Shown: positions 32,827-43,118 of the stretch, in pieces
Numbering within the stretch: position 1 is the first letter of the stretch
How the letters are laid out: every line of letters begins with the position of its first letter
Source: Candidatus Thorarchaeota archaeon
GTDB taxonomy: Archaea; Asgardarchaeota; Thorarchaeia; Thorarchaeales; Thorarchaeaceae
Reading direction: 5' to 3'
Assembly: GCA_016933575.1 (NCBI GenBank)
Contig: JAFGAR010000064.1
Location: 1 to 64,000 of the forward strand
DNA: 64,000 bases
The notes under the pieces: generated by a model
Told to the model about the DNA's origin: nothing
The model's database searches: none
The model's input: the letters and a program-made list of their open reading frames with translations, nothing else
Made by a program: the position numbers and the translations under genes

Positions 32827-34629
32827 TCAATCTAGTCGATGTCTCGCCTTGAATCTGGCAATTGCCTCAGGTCCCATTCTTCCGACTTTCCGGTCTATAT
32901 CTTCTTTGAGAATCCTGATCATAGATGGTCTGCCATGACAGCAGTTGTACTTACTCTTTGTTCTGGACAATTCTTCGATGAGGTCGCGGATTTCTTCATT
33001 ACTTAGAGACTGGCCTGAACGGATTGCTGAGTGGCATGCTGCAACTTTAATTACATTGTCCATGAAAGCATCCACTGCTTCTTTTTCTCCAATATCGACG
33101 ATTCTATCAACTAATGATATTAGTTCTATCTCACTCGCAACTCGTCCAAAAATCTCAGGCACTGCTGAGATAGATATCTCATTACCACCAAAACTAGTAA
33201 TTGAGAATCCAATGTTGTCAAGGGTCTCTGCGAGGTCAAGGATCTGTTCGGCATCTTTCGGACTCAGGCTCAGAATAAATGGCTGAAGTAGTTCCTGAAC
33301 CGCTACTGTTCCAGTGTTGACTTCTTTTCTCAATTGTTCGTACAGAACTCTCTCATGTGCTGCATGTTGATCTACTATGAGAAGTCCTTCATCAGATTCG
33401 AGGAGAATGTACAATTTATGTATCTGGCCAACAATCCTGAATACGCCGCCAAGAATTTCGACTCCAATCGATTCTTCATTCTCTATATCTGGTGGCTTGA
33501 GAATCACCTGTTCAACAAGAGGTATAGCTGCTATTTGTTCCTCTTGAAGAATTGGTGCAGTTCCATGTGATTCTTTCTCATTATTCTCCTGAGTTGGCAA
33601 TCCTAGGATCGATTCGAGGGTTGTTGCTTCAGTTTTTTCTTCACGTTCACCCAAAGCATATCTCACTGCTCTACTGACAGCTTCGCAGACTTTTTCAATA
33701 TTGAGAATACGTACTTCTCTTTTAGTTGGGTGAACATTGACGTCAACCTTAGACAGATCTAGAGAAACATCAAGAGCGCATATTGGAAACTGACCTTTCA
33801 TCAGAGTTGTTGAGAATGCGATTTCTACAGATTGACTCAATCGTTCATCTGATATCGGTCTCTTGACCACTGAGAAATACTCTCTTGACCTATTTCCACG
33901 CGAGATTGGTGGTCTTGCAATGAATCCACTGATTCGTATCTCATCGGTCTTGTAATCGACATCGACCAATGCCTTAGCTACATCTATGCCCCAAAGCGCT
34001 GTTATCCTATCAGTAGCACTCTGTTTAGGTGGGCAATCTATTACAAGTTCATTGTTTCTTCTCAATCTAAAACCAATCTCAGGTCGTATGACTGCGTGTC
34101 TCATTACGGCTTCCTGAATTCTCTGAGCTTCAGTTTTTTCATCTGCAAGATGTTTCCGTCTTGCAGGGATATCTCTGAATAAGTCTGTGACTTCTACAGT
34201 TGTTCCAACTGGTCGCGCTTGGTCTCTAATTGTTGTCTTTTGTCCAAATCGGGAAGTAACCACAGTACCTATCTCTTCACTCTCTGTTTGCGTAGTGATT
34301 CTAATATCTCCAACTGCCGCTATACTTGCTAATGCTTCTCCCCTGAAGCCATAGGTTGCAATATGCTCAATATCCTCTCTTGTACTGATCTTACTGGTTG
34401 AGTAACGGTGCAAGCAAATTGCACAGTCCTCTCTCAGAATACCAGTTCCATTATCTGACACTACAATTGATTTTGTGCCACCCTCTTCAATGGATATATC
34501 TATCAGGTTTGCTCCTGCATCAAGGGAGTTCTCCATCAATTCCTTTACTATTGATGAAGGATTCTCAATCACCTCTCCAGCTGAGATCAAGGACACAAGG
34601 TCCTCGGTCAGCATCCTGACCTTACCCAT
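32827..34629 (-). CDS. mutL: DNA mismatch repair protein MutL with endonuclease motif (600 aa)
   Basis: The MutS partner in mismatch repair. The N-terminal GHKL ATPase has E-N-S-L-D-A-G at residues 33-39, D-N-G-T-G-I at 59-64 and G-F-R-G-E-A-L at 94-100. The C-terminal domain has D-Q-H-A-A-H-E-R-V-L-Y-E near 418-429, which fits the D-Q-H-A-x2-E-x4-E nicking motif, and C-C-H-G-R-P near 561, its metal-site partner. It is thus the nicking type found in organisms without MutH. mutS lies 21 kb away on the same strand. The neighbouring amidohydrolase gene ends 10 bases upstream, so the two may be cotranscribed. Confidence 0.95.
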   Translation of the reverse strand: MGKVRMLTEDLVSLISAGEVIENPSSIVKELMENSLDAGANLIDISIEEGGTKSIVVSDNGTGILREDCAICLHRYSTSKISTREDIEHIATYGFRGEALASIAAVGDIRITTQTESEEIGTVVTSRFGQKTTIRDQARPVGTTVEVTDLFRDIPARRKHLADEKTEAQRIQEAVMRHAVIRPEIGFRLRRNNELVIDCPPKQSATDRITALWGIDVAKALVDVDYKTDEIRISGFIARPPISRGNRSREYFSVVKRPISDERLSQSVEIAFSTTLMKGQFPICALDVSLDLSKVDVNVHPTKREVRILNIEKVCEAVSRAVRYALGEREEKTEATTLESILGLPTQENNEKESHGTAPILQEEQIAAIPLVEQVILKPPDIENEESIGVEILGGVFRIVGQIHKLYILLESDEGLLIVDQHAAHERVLYEQLRKEVNTGTVAVQELLQPFILSLSPKDAEQILDLAETLDNIGFSITSFGGNEISISAVPEIFGRVASEIELISLVDRIVDIGEKEAVDAFMDNVIKVAACHSAIRSGQSLSNEEIRDLIEELSRTKSKYNCCHGRPSMIRILKEDIDRKVGRMGPEAIARFKARHRLD

Positions 34630-34638
34630 TAAACCACC

Positions 34639-36204
34639 TCATGTCCGAGCGATTGAGTATTCAACTATTCCTCCCACAACAGTCATTTCTACATCGACAT
34701 CATTGATATCTTGTGGATCTATCTCCAATATATTATCTGAGAGGACAACAAAATCCGCTCTTTTTCCCACTGTCAAACTACCTAGAGTGTCTTCCTGAAA
34801 TACAGAGTATGCACTCTCCATCGTGTAGCATCTAAGAGCTTCTTCAACCGTAAGCCTCACCCTGTCGTTGTGATGAGTGGTGGCTGACCAGATTCCATAT
34901 AGTGGTCCATAAGGCATTCCATCAGAACCAAAGCAAAGTCGTGCTCCATTATCTAGAGCAACACGAAACATATTCATCCCACGAACTGTTTCTTCGTCGA
35001 GTCGTTCATCATAGAGTCCTCCTGGCTGTTGCCAACGACCAACAAAGTTTGGCTGCATTGATAAAATTAGACCAAGACCTACGGCTCGTCGAATCTGATA
35101 TTCATTAATTAATTCTGCATGTTCGATCCTGTGTCGTTGTACTCTGATTGCACTTTTAGTTTCAAGCCTTTCAAAGGTTGAAATGACCATCTCAATGGCT
35201 TCATCACCAATTGCATGAGTCGCTGTCTGAATGTTATTTTCAACAGCCTGTTTGATAACAGACTCGTATTCTTTTGGTGGGAAGAATATCATTCCCTTAT
35301 TCTGTGGGTTCTTTTTGTATCCCTTCGACACTGCTGCAGTCATTGCGCCTATTGATCCGTCTGTGAAGATCTTGACACCTCCAACCTTGACCAAAGGACT
35401 TCCCATAGCTGATGTCATTCCCAGATTTATCATATGGGACATCTGACTAACAGGAATATTGACAATCATCCTAGTGGTTAGTCTTTGCTGCATCTCAATT
35501 TCACGTATGTGCTTCAAAGTACCACTCGCGGCGTTATCAACGACAGCAGTTATTCCATGCTCATTAGCAATCCTATTTCCAGCAATCACGCCATCACGAA
35601 TCTTGTCAGGTCCTGACCTTACTTTTTCCCACACTTCATCGATGTCCTTTAACACTCCAGTTGGTTTTCCTTTCCTATCTTTCTCGACCCCAGTCTGCTT
35701 GAGCGATATTCCTAGCTTCTTTAATCCCACAGAATTCACGCTTGCAAGATGTCCATCTACTCGTGTTACCATAATTGGTCTCGTCTTACTAACATCATCC
35801 AAGTCCTTACCATTGATGTATCGTTTCTCAGACCAATCGCTCTCATCCCAACCATAACCAAGTACCCATTCATCATCCCCATAATTTGGCAAAACCTCTT
35901 TCAACGCTTTCTGTACATCTTCTACTGACTTTGTTGTCTCTAGTTTGACATGAGACTCTTTCACGCCTGCACTTGTTAAATGGGTGTGCGCATCAATGAA
36001 TCCGGGAACAACTGTCTTTCCACCCAGGTCAATGACTCGTTTTGCCGCGGGTACTAATTCTACAATTTCTTCCTCTTCTCCAACAGCCAGGACCTTATAG
36101 CTCTTTACTGCCAATGCAGAAGCGTATGGTTTCTGAGGATCCATTGTGATGATATTTCCATTGAAAACAACTAAGTCAGCTTCAATCTTCAAGGTATTTC
36201 CCAC
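34639..36204 (-). CDS. Amidohydrolase, YtcJ-like (amidohydrolase family 3) (521 aa)
   Basis: A metal-dependent hydrolase of the TIM-barrel amidohydrolase superfamily. D-A-H-T-H-L at residues 71-76 provides two metal ligands; later ligands appear in T-H-A-I-G-D-E-A, R-I-E-H-A-E and F-G-S-D-G-M-P-Y-G-P. The N and C termini form the usual small beta-sandwich (N-G-N-I-I-T-M-D ... G-K-R-A-D-F-V-V-L). The length matches YtcJ-type proteins (about 520-550 aa). The substrate of this branch is generally unknown. It precedes mutL on the same strand, and no functional link is evident. Confidence 0.88.
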   Translation of the reverse strand: MGNTLKIEADLVVFNGNIITMDPQKPYASALAVKSYKVLAVGEEEEIVELVPAAKRVIDLGGKTVVPGFIDAHTHLTSAGVKESHVKLETTKSVEDVQKALKEVLPNYGDDEWVLGYGWDESDWSEKRYINGKDLDDVSKTRPIMVTRVDGHLASVNSVGLKKLGISLKQTGVEKDRKGKPTGVLKDIDEVWEKVRSGPDKIRDGVIAGNRIANEHGITAVVDNAASGTLKHIREIEMQQRLTTRMIVNIPVSQMSHMINLGMTSAMGSPLVKVGGVKIFTDGSIGAMTAAVSKGYKKNPQNKGMIFFPPKEYESVIKQAVENNIQTATHAIGDEAIEMVISTFERLETKSAIRVQRHRIEHAELINEYQIRRAVGLGLILSMQPNFVGRWQQPGGLYDERLDEETVRGMNMFRVALDNGARLCFGSDGMPYGPLYGIWSATTHHNDRVRLTVEEALRCYTMESAYSVFQEDTLGSLTVGKRADFVVLSDNILEIDPQDINDVDVEMTVVGGIVEYSIART

Positions 36205-36330
36205 GCACTTGATTATCTCAACAACGCCATATCTTTCTTGTCATTAAATCATGTGGGTTTTATTTTTTCTTCTCTTGGAAAAATAAACATCCAGCATATC
36301 CTCATATATAGAATTCACTGTTAATAATGA

Positions 36331-36345
36331 TGGATATATAATATT
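36331..36345 (+). promoter_or_regulatory. Possible TATA box for the second giant surface protein gene
   Basis: GGATATATAATATTTAC is the strongest archaeal-TATA-like element in the 237-base gap between divergent genes. It would give a leader of roughly 75-85 bases before ATG 36442. The minus-strand amidohydrolase may use TATA-like sequence in the same gap. Confidence 0.35.
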
Positions 36346-36441
36346 TACAAGTGCCACCGTATGCCATACTTCAGTGTTCTGACGCGTCATCACTTCTCGT
36401 GGCGGGCGAGAGCAGACGGTTGCACTCTGGAGATGACTTGA

Positions 36442-39400
36442 ATGCGTTCAATGCGATTAATCAACAAGACATTCACCTTGTTCCTATTGACATTGTTCGT
36501 AGTTTCCTTTGCAATGGCAGGTAATTCTGCAGCCATTCCTCAACAAGACTCTATAGTGATTGAGGATATGAACTACCTGGCTAGTCTACAACCAGTTTCC
36601 CAATCTACAACCGCAGATACTGGGACAAATGTGAATTGGTACACAGACACAGGACACTACAACAATACATGGACGTGGTCGAATAACAACTGGCTCTTTG
36701 GACCTGAAGCCAGCTATGAAATTTTCTATGACAATGGTAGTCAAGTCGATAAACTCGACTATCTGCCAGTTTCAGAACAGATTACTTGGAAGATAAATAT
36801 TCCAAAGAATGTTCTTCGAGGCTCTGGTATCAATTCAGTCTACATCAATGGTTGGTACATCGTACCTCCTGAGGCAAACATGACTGCTAGTTTCAATATT
36901 GACTTTTACAATGGGACTCCAGCAACATGGTCTGTTTATTCCTACAGCTGGAACCGCACCAACTATGAAAGCGGTCCACCATTCCTAACAATCAACCAGC
37001 CTGGTTGTTCCTTAACAGAGGACTCAGCTATGTATTATGTTACATACAAGATTACATTCTTGGAAGAAGTCCCCGTTGGACTCTACGGTATTAACATTCA
37101 GATTACTGATAGCGATTACAATTCACACACAGTGAAATCCAGGTATGCTTCAACATACGAGAGTGATAAGATTGCCATTGGTATCCCACGGTCTCTAGCT
37201 TATAGCGAAGCGTATCATGGTGGTTACACACTGGAGAAACAAGATCTTTCTGGTGATTTAATCTACAGTGTAAGCCGTGAAACAGACTTTATGATGCGTT
37301 TCAATATCACAGGAAACGGAGATCTCGACTATGCTATGCTATGGTCATACTTTAGTGGTCAGATGAAGATTCCTGTGAACCGAACAGGATATCATGATGT
37401 TATGGTAACAAAGACTGGTGGTTGGGTCTGGAATCCAGAAATTCAAACTTATATATACAACAATTCAATCGAGTTTACGATACCCGAGAGGGTTTGGGGC
37501 GAATATACAGAATATGAGTATTACTATGGTTCTGACTATCGAGAATATGAATATCGCTATCTTATGTACAACGCGACAACCGGTCTAGATGAAGTATATA
37601 CCTCAACTAGCACCCAACAAATGCAACTGATGTTTGTCTTCAATTTTACAACGTGGTCATTTGAAACACTCTATGGATTTACATATACAACATACCCCTT
37701 TGAGACCTTCGTGCCAGGAGTATATTATTCCGAAACTATATTCTACACTGAGCCAATCGAAAATGCTCCATTCCAAATGTTCGAATTGAATCTTGGATTA
37801 AGCAACGCCTATTCCCAAGATGGTGTTGTGAGTGTTGAATTCATAGGACATTTCACAGAGGATGCACCTAAGGGTTCTGTAGTCAATTTCTATGACATGG
37901 TCGTTGATAAAAGTGGCTTCTATTATGGCATTAATGCTGGAGACACTGGTGATTATCCTATGACTTGGCAAGAATACAATGATGCCAAGTCTGTAGCAGT
38001 TGAATCACCTGTCACTATAGCAAAACTTCTGCGACCAGACGACTCGCCTGTCTATGGTTGGTTCTTTCCAGCCAAATCTGGTGAGGAATTCAAAGTTCGG
38101 GGTCGTCTCCAAGGAGGAGCTGATCTAGCTTCTGATATCGATGGAGCCATCTTCGAGATGAAATCCTATGATAGTCACTATACTGATACATCTTATGGAT
38201 ACACAGACATGTACTATGAGATTCTAGTGGAATCTGATGCTACTGTAACAATGACAGCTTACAACTACACTGCATTGAACAATTACACATACGGATATCA
38301 CTGGGAGTGGGGACAGTACCTCGCAACTGGTTGGCATTATGAATACAATGAGACCTCTGGAGAAACAATATGGGTCTATGGTGATTACTACACCTATGGT
38401 GAACAATGGGTTGAAGGATGGTATTGGGACTGGTTCTATTTCAACCAAAAGACAGGTGAATGGGTGAATTATCGAGATTGGTACTACTACGATTATAGAT
38501 CTGAGGCAACAAAAGTCAATACTGCATTTGCTGAAGTATCTAACATAACCATCTATACGAGTGGCGGAGATCTCTATTACTCATTCCTTGTGAATCTTAC
38601 TGATTATGTCCGTGAGATTTCTCATTGGTGGGACTTCAGATTTGCAAATAGCACCTGGATAGAGGATCCCTCTTCCGAGATGGGTTTCCATGATATTGGT
38701 ATCTGGAGATCTGGGTGGATTCATAGCTTCGATCATATGGGCGAAGAGGTCTATGTAGATGTCACATCAAAGATTGGTGTGTACAACAGCTCAATCTCTG
38801 GTATCTCAGATTGGCTTCCAGTCGAAGAGACCCCCTATATCTCAATTGATGGTGTTGACTACCCAATCAAAGTTCGAAACATCATGTATTCTTACTCTAC
38901 TACGACTGAGGAGAGAATTCTCTTCTATGACAATGATGGTGAGTATTATGAACTCCTGAATGGCACCAAGATCTATATTCAAAGCGAGCGGACAGCCTTC
39001 ATCTATAATGTGACCATTCCATTCTATGGTTCGTTCCTCACAACTCAGAAACATGCATACTATTGGTATGACGGAGTCGAATATTGGAACAGCTGGATAG
39101 ATATCAATGGCAATGTTCACCAAGGAACTGATTATTCCGACTGGGATATGAATGCAATCGTGGAGTACCTTAGCTCGTCAGATATTATTCAAGCTGGATA
39201 CTATCTTCGTGTAGGTGAATCAACAATCCTTCGCGTGCAAGACTATCCACGCAGTGATCCTAGGACTGGTACAGAATATATCTTAGATGAATTCGGTACA
39301 CGATATGATCTAGTCTATGTTTATGGTTACCAATACATTGACTATGAAGGATTGCTTCAACGTGTATCCTACACACAAGAGTACTTTAACGCAACTTACC

Positions 39401-42318
39401 TCTCATCTCCAGTATTTGTGCCTGGATGGCAAGCACTGCAGGAGCAGTGGTTCACAGTTGAAGGTCATAATGAAATGCCTTATCCTGGTGCGTTAGCTGA
39501 CTGGTCAGGAGTCTATTATACTGACGCGGAATACTACGGAAAGGTTCCAACAACAAAGACCATTGGTATAAATGAACAGACATACTTTGTTGAAGGTAAT
39601 CCTGATATGTCAGGTTGGAACGAATATGACAATACTAACCACACCGGCTTCTGGGTCATTATAGACTCCACAAACTACTCGCTTGATGGTCAAAGAATGT
39701 GGCATGCTTCAGTAAATGGTACTTCATATTGGCAACCTGCGGTTGTAGGTAGAACCCTCGATTATGGCTCCTTTGATGGTATGGCTTTCGAAATCGAGGG
39801 AAGTATAGGTATCATCACAGAAAGCAATTACTATGTTTCATACTTGTACAACTCAAGCTACAATTATGAATATGAATGGTGGGTTGATTTAGAAAATGGT
39901 ACTGTCCTTTCCTGTGAACCACGAACTATTTTCGAGGTCTATCTAGTGAATGCTAATGGTACCTTTGTCTACACATATAATCCCTATCCATATGAAGAGT
40001 ACATCAGCGAAACTGAACGATACTACTACATTCTGGACTTGGATGGTATTCGACACTATGTTGATAATTATTACAAACTACCTGTCCAAGAATTAGTCGT
40101 AACCGTTGGTTGGGTCGAGTATAACACATCTGGATTTGGAACATTCCACTATTTTGTAAATGGCACTGAATATTTCGAGGACTATAGTGGTGGTCATGGT
40201 GGTGTGACAACAATGGTCTTCACCAATGGCACACTATCCGGGAAATATTTCTTCAGATGGTCTGATCATGATAATGTAATCTATGAAATTGTCTACGAAG
40301 GTACGACTTACCAAACGACTTCTTCTCATAGCTATATATACCAAGTCGGTAGTGTTCTAGGTCAGGCATTAGTGTACAAACTTCAACCAATCCCAAGTGT
40401 CACTTTCAAGAACTTCAATGAGATCATTGTTGGAAATCCACGATGGGCTCTCTGGGGAGTTCAGACTTGGGCTAAGTCCGATGTTAACAATGCACTAGAT
40501 TTAGATGGCGACCTGTCTACCACAGATGACCAGTACTATGTGCTCTCTGAATATCAATCAACAAACTCATGGACTTCTGAATGGAGCCGCATGTGGGTTG
40601 ACCTTGTTTGGGATCCAAATGGAACCTTATTTGGCGATGAGATGTACATCCACTCTTGGATGGGTGTTGAAACATATACCTGGTCATATCAATGGGCTGA
40701 GAGTTTCTATTGGTATCATGCTGATGACTTCACTCCTGTAGACTCAGCTGAGTGGACTATCATCAACTCCACAATCTTAAACGAGGATGGTCTTCCTCGG
40801 GCTGGGTACTGGGACATCGCTCATATGGCAAATAATGTCACTTGGGAAGATATAGTCACCGAAGCAATTGAGAATGGTTGGGACTGGTTTGATCAGGGTG
40901 AACAGACATGGACTTGGCTATCTTTCGGTGTAGGTCAGCATTATGGTGTTGACACTGAGACCGGATGGTCTTCACTTGATCTTCGCTATGAATACTCAGG
41001 ACTGATGATCTGGGAAGATGGACTTGTTGGCAATAACTCTGTCATGGAAACCTACATGACAAATCCTGGCGATGGTGAACTCACTCACTACTTTATCCCT
41101 GATTCTGTGGATAGCGTAAGCTTTGTCACTCCAGGCATGGCTTACAGTGTTCCTGATGCATCTGGATCACTTCAACTTGATATTGAGGATGAAGTGACTT
41201 GGGGCGTCACATTTTCTGGCATCAATGGAACTACATTCCCATTCAATGCCTATGCATATTGGGACTGGTACGGAGGTGTGGTGACAGGAACTGACCTTCG
41301 AACATTTGATGAAAGACCCACAAAGGTCGCCATTGATATGATTGAATTCCTAGTCCATTTTCAGGGACATCTCAATTCAACAGAAGGTGCGACAAGTAAC
41401 TATGCTACCATGAAGGTCGATAACACCGTAGGTCAATGGGGTGTTGATCTTAATGGAGGTATTGAAAATCTAGACGGCAAATCTTTGGCTCTAAACTATC
41501 TTGCTGATATCAGCACTTCACAGTTTAAAGTGAATGCATCTGCAGTTGGTCAAGAAGACACGATTGTTTCAGACCGATTCGAGATTGGTGATACTAGTGC
41601 AAAGTTCGCTGAGATGATCATTGGAGGCGTAACCTATGAGTGGGCTGGTGATCCATACACACAATACAATGTATCGAGTCAGACAACTCCATACAGCACC
41701 TTCACCAGTGCCTATCAGTCTGATAATGGTCAGTCTGCAACCTCTTGGGCATTCACATCAACACAGTACTACGTTTCAATAGGTTTTCCAGAGTGGGATG
41801 GTCTCTATGTCTATCAAGACCCAGTCTTTGTTGGCTATATATCAACTTCTGGACAGACTGGTGGTGACAGCGTAGAATTCAGTGCTTTCAGCATCAATCC
41901 TTCAGTTCCCACTTCAAGTGATTCTGTTGAAGTGACTGTAGACATCTATTCCGATTATACAATCTGGAATGTTAACCTTGTCTATAGTACTGATGGTGAA
42001 AACTATGGTATGAACACTGCTATGTCAAAGATGAGTGACACTCGATGGAACGGAGTAATTCCTCCATTCTCTGATGATACTCAGATTTGGTACAAGATTG
42101 TTGCCTACACTGACTCTGGCACTTTCGAGTCAGCTCCACAATCATATATAGTTGGACAAGGAATGGTGACAATCACTCCTACCTTCCCAACTACAACAAC
42201 AGGTTCCACTGGTCCGACATGGACTGGCGAGGGTCCCTCGCTGGAACTTATTATGATGATTGGTGGGATTGGTCTGGTTGTTGTGATGATAGCAGCGATG
42301 GCTAGGCGACGAAAGTAA
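36442..42318 (+). CDS. Giant Trp/Tyr-rich surface protein, paralogue of 20219 (1958 aa)
   Basis: The start ATG 36442 follows GGAGATGA. A signal peptide (residues 1-30) is followed by about 1790 residues dominated by Trp, Tyr, Asn, Thr and Gly, with many N-x-T/S sequons. It shares blocks with the 2234-aa protein in the same order: R-L-Q-G-G-A-D-L-A-S-D-I-D-G near 555, A-L-D-L-D-G-D-L-S-T-T-D-D-Q-Y near 1350 and W-D-W near 1480. It has only one C-terminal Ig-like domain, against three in the paralogue. It ends with a Thr/Pro linker, one helix and A-R-R-R-K. Probably an anchored surface-layer or adhesion protein. Confidence 0.8.
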   Translation: MRSMRLINKTFTLFLLTLFVVSFAMAGNSAAIPQQDSIVIEDMNYLASLQPVSQSTTADTGTNVNWYTDTGHYNNTWTWSNNNWLFGPEASYEIFYDNGSQVDKLDYLPVSEQITWKINIPKNVLRGSGINSVYINGWYIVPPEANMTASFNIDFYNGTPATWSVYSYSWNRTNYESGPPFLTINQPGCSLTEDSAMYYVTYKITFLEEVPVGLYGINIQITDSDYNSHTVKSRYASTYESDKIAIGIPRSLAYSEAYHGGYTLEKQDLSGDLIYSVSRETDFMMRFNITGNGDLDYAMLWSYFSGQMKIPVNRTGYHDVMVTKTGGWVWNPEIQTYIYNNSIEFTIPERVWGEYTEYEYYYGSDYREYEYRYLMYNATTGLDEVYTSTSTQQMQLMFVFNFTTWSFETLYGFTYTTYPFETFVPGVYYSETIFYTEPIENAPFQMFELNLGLSNAYSQDGVVSVEFIGHFTEDAPKGSVVNFYDMVVDKSGFYYGINAGDTGDYPMTWQEYNDAKSVAVESPVTIAKLLRPDDSPVYGWFFPAKSGEEFKVRGRLQGGADLASDIDGAIFEMKSYDSHYTDTSYGYTDMYYEILVESDATVTMTAYNYTALNNYTYGYHWEWGQYLATGWHYEYNETSGETIWVYGDYYTYGEQWVEGWYWDWFYFNQKTGEWVNYRDWYYYDYRSEATKVNTAFAEVSNITIYTSGGDLYYSFLVNLTDYVREISHWWDFRFANSTWIEDPSSEMGFHDIGIWRSGWIHSFDHMGEEVYVDVTSKIGVYNSSISGISDWLPVEETPYISIDGVDYPIKVRNIMYSYSTTTEERILFYDNDGEYYELLNGTKIYIQSERTAFIYNVTIPFYGSFLTTQKHAYYWYDGVEYWNSWIDINGNVHQGTDYSDWDMNAIVEYLSSSDIIQAGYYLRVGESTILRVQDYPRSDPRTGTEYILDEFGTRYDLVYVYGYQYIDYEGLLQRVSYTQEYFNATYLSSPVFVPGWQALQEQWFTVEGHNEMPYPGALADWSGVYYTDAEYYGKVPTTKTIGINEQTYFVEGNPDMSGWNEYDNTNHTGFWVIIDSTNYSLDGQRMWHASVNGTSYWQPAVVGRTLDYGSFDGMAFEIEGSIGIITESNYYVSYLYNSSYNYEYEWWVDLENGTVLSCEPRTIFEVYLVNANGTFVYTYNPYPYEEYISETERYYYILDLDGIRHYVDNYYKLPVQELVVTVGWVEYNTSGFGTFHYFVNGTEYFEDYSGGHGGVTTMVFTNGTLSGKYFFRWSDHDNVIYEIVYEGTTYQTTSSHSYIYQVGSVLGQALVYKLQPIPSVTFKNFNEIIVGNPRWALWGVQTWAKSDVNNALDLDGDLSTTDDQYYVLSEYQSTNSWTSEWSRMWVDLVWDPNGTLFGDEMYIHSWMGVETYTWSYQWAESFYWYHADDFTPVDSAEWTIINSTILNEDGLPRAGYWDIAHMANNVTWEDIVTEAIENGWDWFDQGEQTWTWLSFGVGQHYGVDTETGWSSLDLRYEYSGLMIWEDGLVGNNSVMETYMTNPGDGELTHYFIPDSVDSVSFVTPGMAYSVPDASGSLQLDIEDEVTWGVTFSGINGTTFPFNAYAYWDWYGGVVTGTDLRTFDERPTKVAIDMIEFLVHFQGHLNSTEGATSNYATMKVDNTVGQWGVDLNGGIENLDGKSLALNYLADISTSQFKVNASAVGQEDTIVSDRFEIGDTSAKFAEMIIGGVTYEWAGDPYTQYNVSSQTTPYSTFTSAYQSDNGQSATSWAFTSTQYYVSIGFPEWDGLYVYQDPVFVGYISTSGQTGGDSVEFSAFSINPSVPTSSDSVEVTVDIYSDYTIWNVNLVYSTDGENYGMNTAMSKMSDTRWNGVIPPFSDDTQIWYKIVAYTDSGTFESAPQSYIVGQGMVTITPTFPTTTTGSTGPTWTGEGPSLELIMMIGGIGLVVVMIAAMARRRK

Positions 42319-42325
42319 TTCAAAG

Positions 42326-42360
42326 AAGAGGGGTTATCCCCTCTTTCTTTCTCTTTTTCT
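42326..42360 (+). terminator. Hairpin and T-rich tract after the second giant gene
   Basis: Perfect 8-bp stem AAGAGGGG / CCCCTCTT with a TTAT loop (42326-42345), followed by TCTTTCTCTTTTTCT. On the minus strand it lies just after the transaldolase stop, so it may serve both convergent genes. Confidence 0.75.
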
Positions 42361-42365
42361 AAATA

Positions 42366-43013
42366 CTATTTCTTCGGAACTTTCTTCCAGTCATCAAGAA
42401 ATTTTTGTATACCAATATCCGTAAGTGGATGATTGACCATCTTGTCCAACACTGCAGGTGGTATTGTTGCAATGTCTGCTCCAATCAATGCAGCTTCATA
42501 AACATGGATTGGATGCCTGATACTCGCAACAATTATTTCTGTTTCAAATCCATAATTTACATATATTTGGGCAATACTCTCAATCAGTTCCATTCCAGTA
42601 TGACCTACGTCATCCAATCGACCAATGAAAGGCGAAACAAATGAAGCACCAGCCTTTGCAGCTAGGAGGGCTTGGTTCGCGCTAAAGCACAAAGTGACAT
42701 TTGTCTGAATTCCTTCATCTGCGCATTGCTTCACAACCTTAAGACCTTCCCAGGTCATCGGAATCTTAATTGCTGCATTATCTATCCAGCTGTTTAATTC
42801 ACGAGCCTCTTTCATCATTCCCTCAGCATCCTCACTGACTGCCTCGAGACTGATTGGTCCTGTGACGAAAGATGCAATCTCATCTACAATCTTTCTGAAG
42901 TCTTTTCCTTCCTTTGCTACTAGCGAAGGATTTGTTGTAACACCGTCAACCATCCCTCTCTCATGCGCTTTCCGAATTGCTTCAACATTTGCAGTATCTA
43001 TGAAGAATTTCAA
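42366..43013 (-). CDS. tal: Transaldolase, small TalC/FSA type (215 aa)
   Basis: Transfers a dihydroxyacetone unit between sugar phosphates, or acts as fructose-6-phosphate aldolase. The 215-residue length and the start M-K-F-F-I-D-T-A-N are those of the TalC/FSA subfamily. The Schiff-base Lys is in [21 protein letters not shown] and [10 protein letters not shown] are also conserved. It lies 105 bases downstream of rpe on the same strand, fitting a non-oxidative pentose phosphate role. Transaldolase versus aldolase activity cannot be decided here. Confidence 0.92.
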   Translation of the reverse strand: MKFFIDTANVEAIRKAHERGMVDGVTTNPSLVAKEGKDFRKIVDEIASFVTGPISLEAVSEDAEGMMKEARELNSWIDNAAIKIPMTWEGLKVVKQCADEGIQTNVTLCFSANQALLAAKAGASFVSPFIGRLDDVGHTGMELIESIAQIYVNYGFETEIIVASIRHPIHVYEAALIGADIATIPPAVLDKMVNHPLTDIGIQKFLDDWKKVPKK

Positions 43014-43118
43014 TTGTAATTTGCTCCTTGTTGACCTAAGTTGGGTCTATACTGACAAGACAATAATTGTTACAGGATTTAAAACGTAGGGTTTGTCTCT
43101 CAAACGGCAATCACCAGT

